This document shows positions 63,820 through 64,000 of a DNA stretch of 64,000 nucleotides, piece after piece. Position numbers and translations under genes: made by a program. The notes under the pieces were generated by a model, which saw nothing but the letters and a program-made list of their open reading frames with translations, searched no databases and was not told where the DNA came from. How positions within the stretch are numbered: position 1 is the stretch's first letter; each line of letters starts with the position of its first letter. Origin of the DNA: Methylotenera oryzisoli (GTDB taxonomy: Bacteria; Pseudomonadota; Gammaproteobacteria; Burkholderiales; Methylophilaceae); NCBI GenBank assembly GCA_945878695.1, contig CAMDXI010000002.1, forward strand, positions 57,462-121,461, given 5' to 3'.

Positions 63820-63852
63820 ATAGTTAATAAAATTTTGTAAAGGACTGAAGCA

Positions 63853-64000
63853 ATGGCAAAAGGTAAATTTGAGCGGACCAAGCCGCACGTTAACGTAGGT
63901 ACGATTGGCCACGTTGATCATGGTAAGACAACATTAACGGCAGCGATCACGACGATCTTGTCTAAGAAATTTGGTGGTGAAGCGAAGGCTTACGATCAAA
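63853..64000 (+). CDS. tuf: Elongation factor Tu, 5' part
   Basis: Start of EF-Tu: [20 protein letters not shown] followed by the P-loop G1 motif [14 protein letters not shown] lies upstream of ATG 63853. Only 49 residues lie in the window. Follows the Thr-Tyr-Gly-Thr tRNAs in the classic tufB order, so the next genes outside the window are expected to be tRNA-Trp, secE and nusG. Confidence 0.98.
   Translation, partial: MAKGKFERTKPHVNVGTIGHVDHGKTTLTAAITTILSKKFGGEAKAYDQ

Overview
The window is one contiguous piece of chromosome from a Gram-negative betaproteobacterium, most likely a facultatively denitrifying methylotroph of the family Methylophilaceae (Methylotenera-like). The main pointers are a hexulose-6-phosphate synthase gene (ribulose monophosphate pathway) inside the histidine cluster, the order mlaFEDCB - ABC-2 exporter - ibaG - grxD - murA - hisGDC, the petABC-sspA-sspB block, and the tRNA-Thr/Tyr/Gly/Thr-tuf block. 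The genus is inferred. Coding density is very high. No insertion sequence, prophage, CRISPR array or other mobile element was found.

Layout. 1-3358: 3' part of purM, an RsmB-like rRNA methyltransferase and a dicarboxylate/amino-acid symporter. 3404-19052: a nitrate-respiration island, all on the + strand: nnrS-narX-narL, then narK1-narK2-narGHJI, an outer-membrane porin and moaA. Two promoter regions in it carry FNR-type palindromes correctly spaced from a -10 box, and one also has an inverted pair of NarL-type heptamers. 19082-23881: RND efflux pump, its lipoprotein adaptor, and ampD on the - strand. 24007-31544: CaCA exchanger, a PP0621-type small protein, an RDD protein, lptF-lptG, pepA-holC, gcvH and a PBP7-type endopeptidase. 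31599-38629: topA, ttcA, a pteridine-reductase-like SDR, a MidA-type methyltransferase, trmB and engB. 38836-40406: cytochrome c4 and a lone pseudopilin.

40567-47412 is a cell-envelope operon (Mla lipid transport, an ABC-2 exporter, IbaG, monothiol glutaredoxin, MurA) that runs straight into the histidine genes. The his genes are hisGDC, then hps as a separate unit, then hisBHAFIE, hinT and tatABC. A DegS/DegQ-like protease converges on tatC. 58514-63224 holds a Nif3-family gene, the cytochrome bc1 operon petABC, and sspA-sspB. The window closes with four tRNA genes and the start of tuf.

How it works together. NarXL, and apparently FNR, would switch on nitrate uptake (porin, NarK1, NarK2) and reduction (NarGHI, matured by NarJ and supplied with molybdenum cofactor through MoaA). 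NnrS points to nitric oxide stress. Tat, cytochrome bc1 and cytochrome c4 supply export and electron transfer.

The most unusual object is the hexulose-6-phosphate synthase. Its complete TIM-barrel enzyme is followed by a hydrophobic segment that could span the membrane and by an Ala/Pro/Glu-rich tail, which suggests membrane-tethered formaldehyde fixation. Also notable are histone H1-like Lys/Ala/Pro tails on three unrelated proteins (RsmB-like, TopA, TatA).
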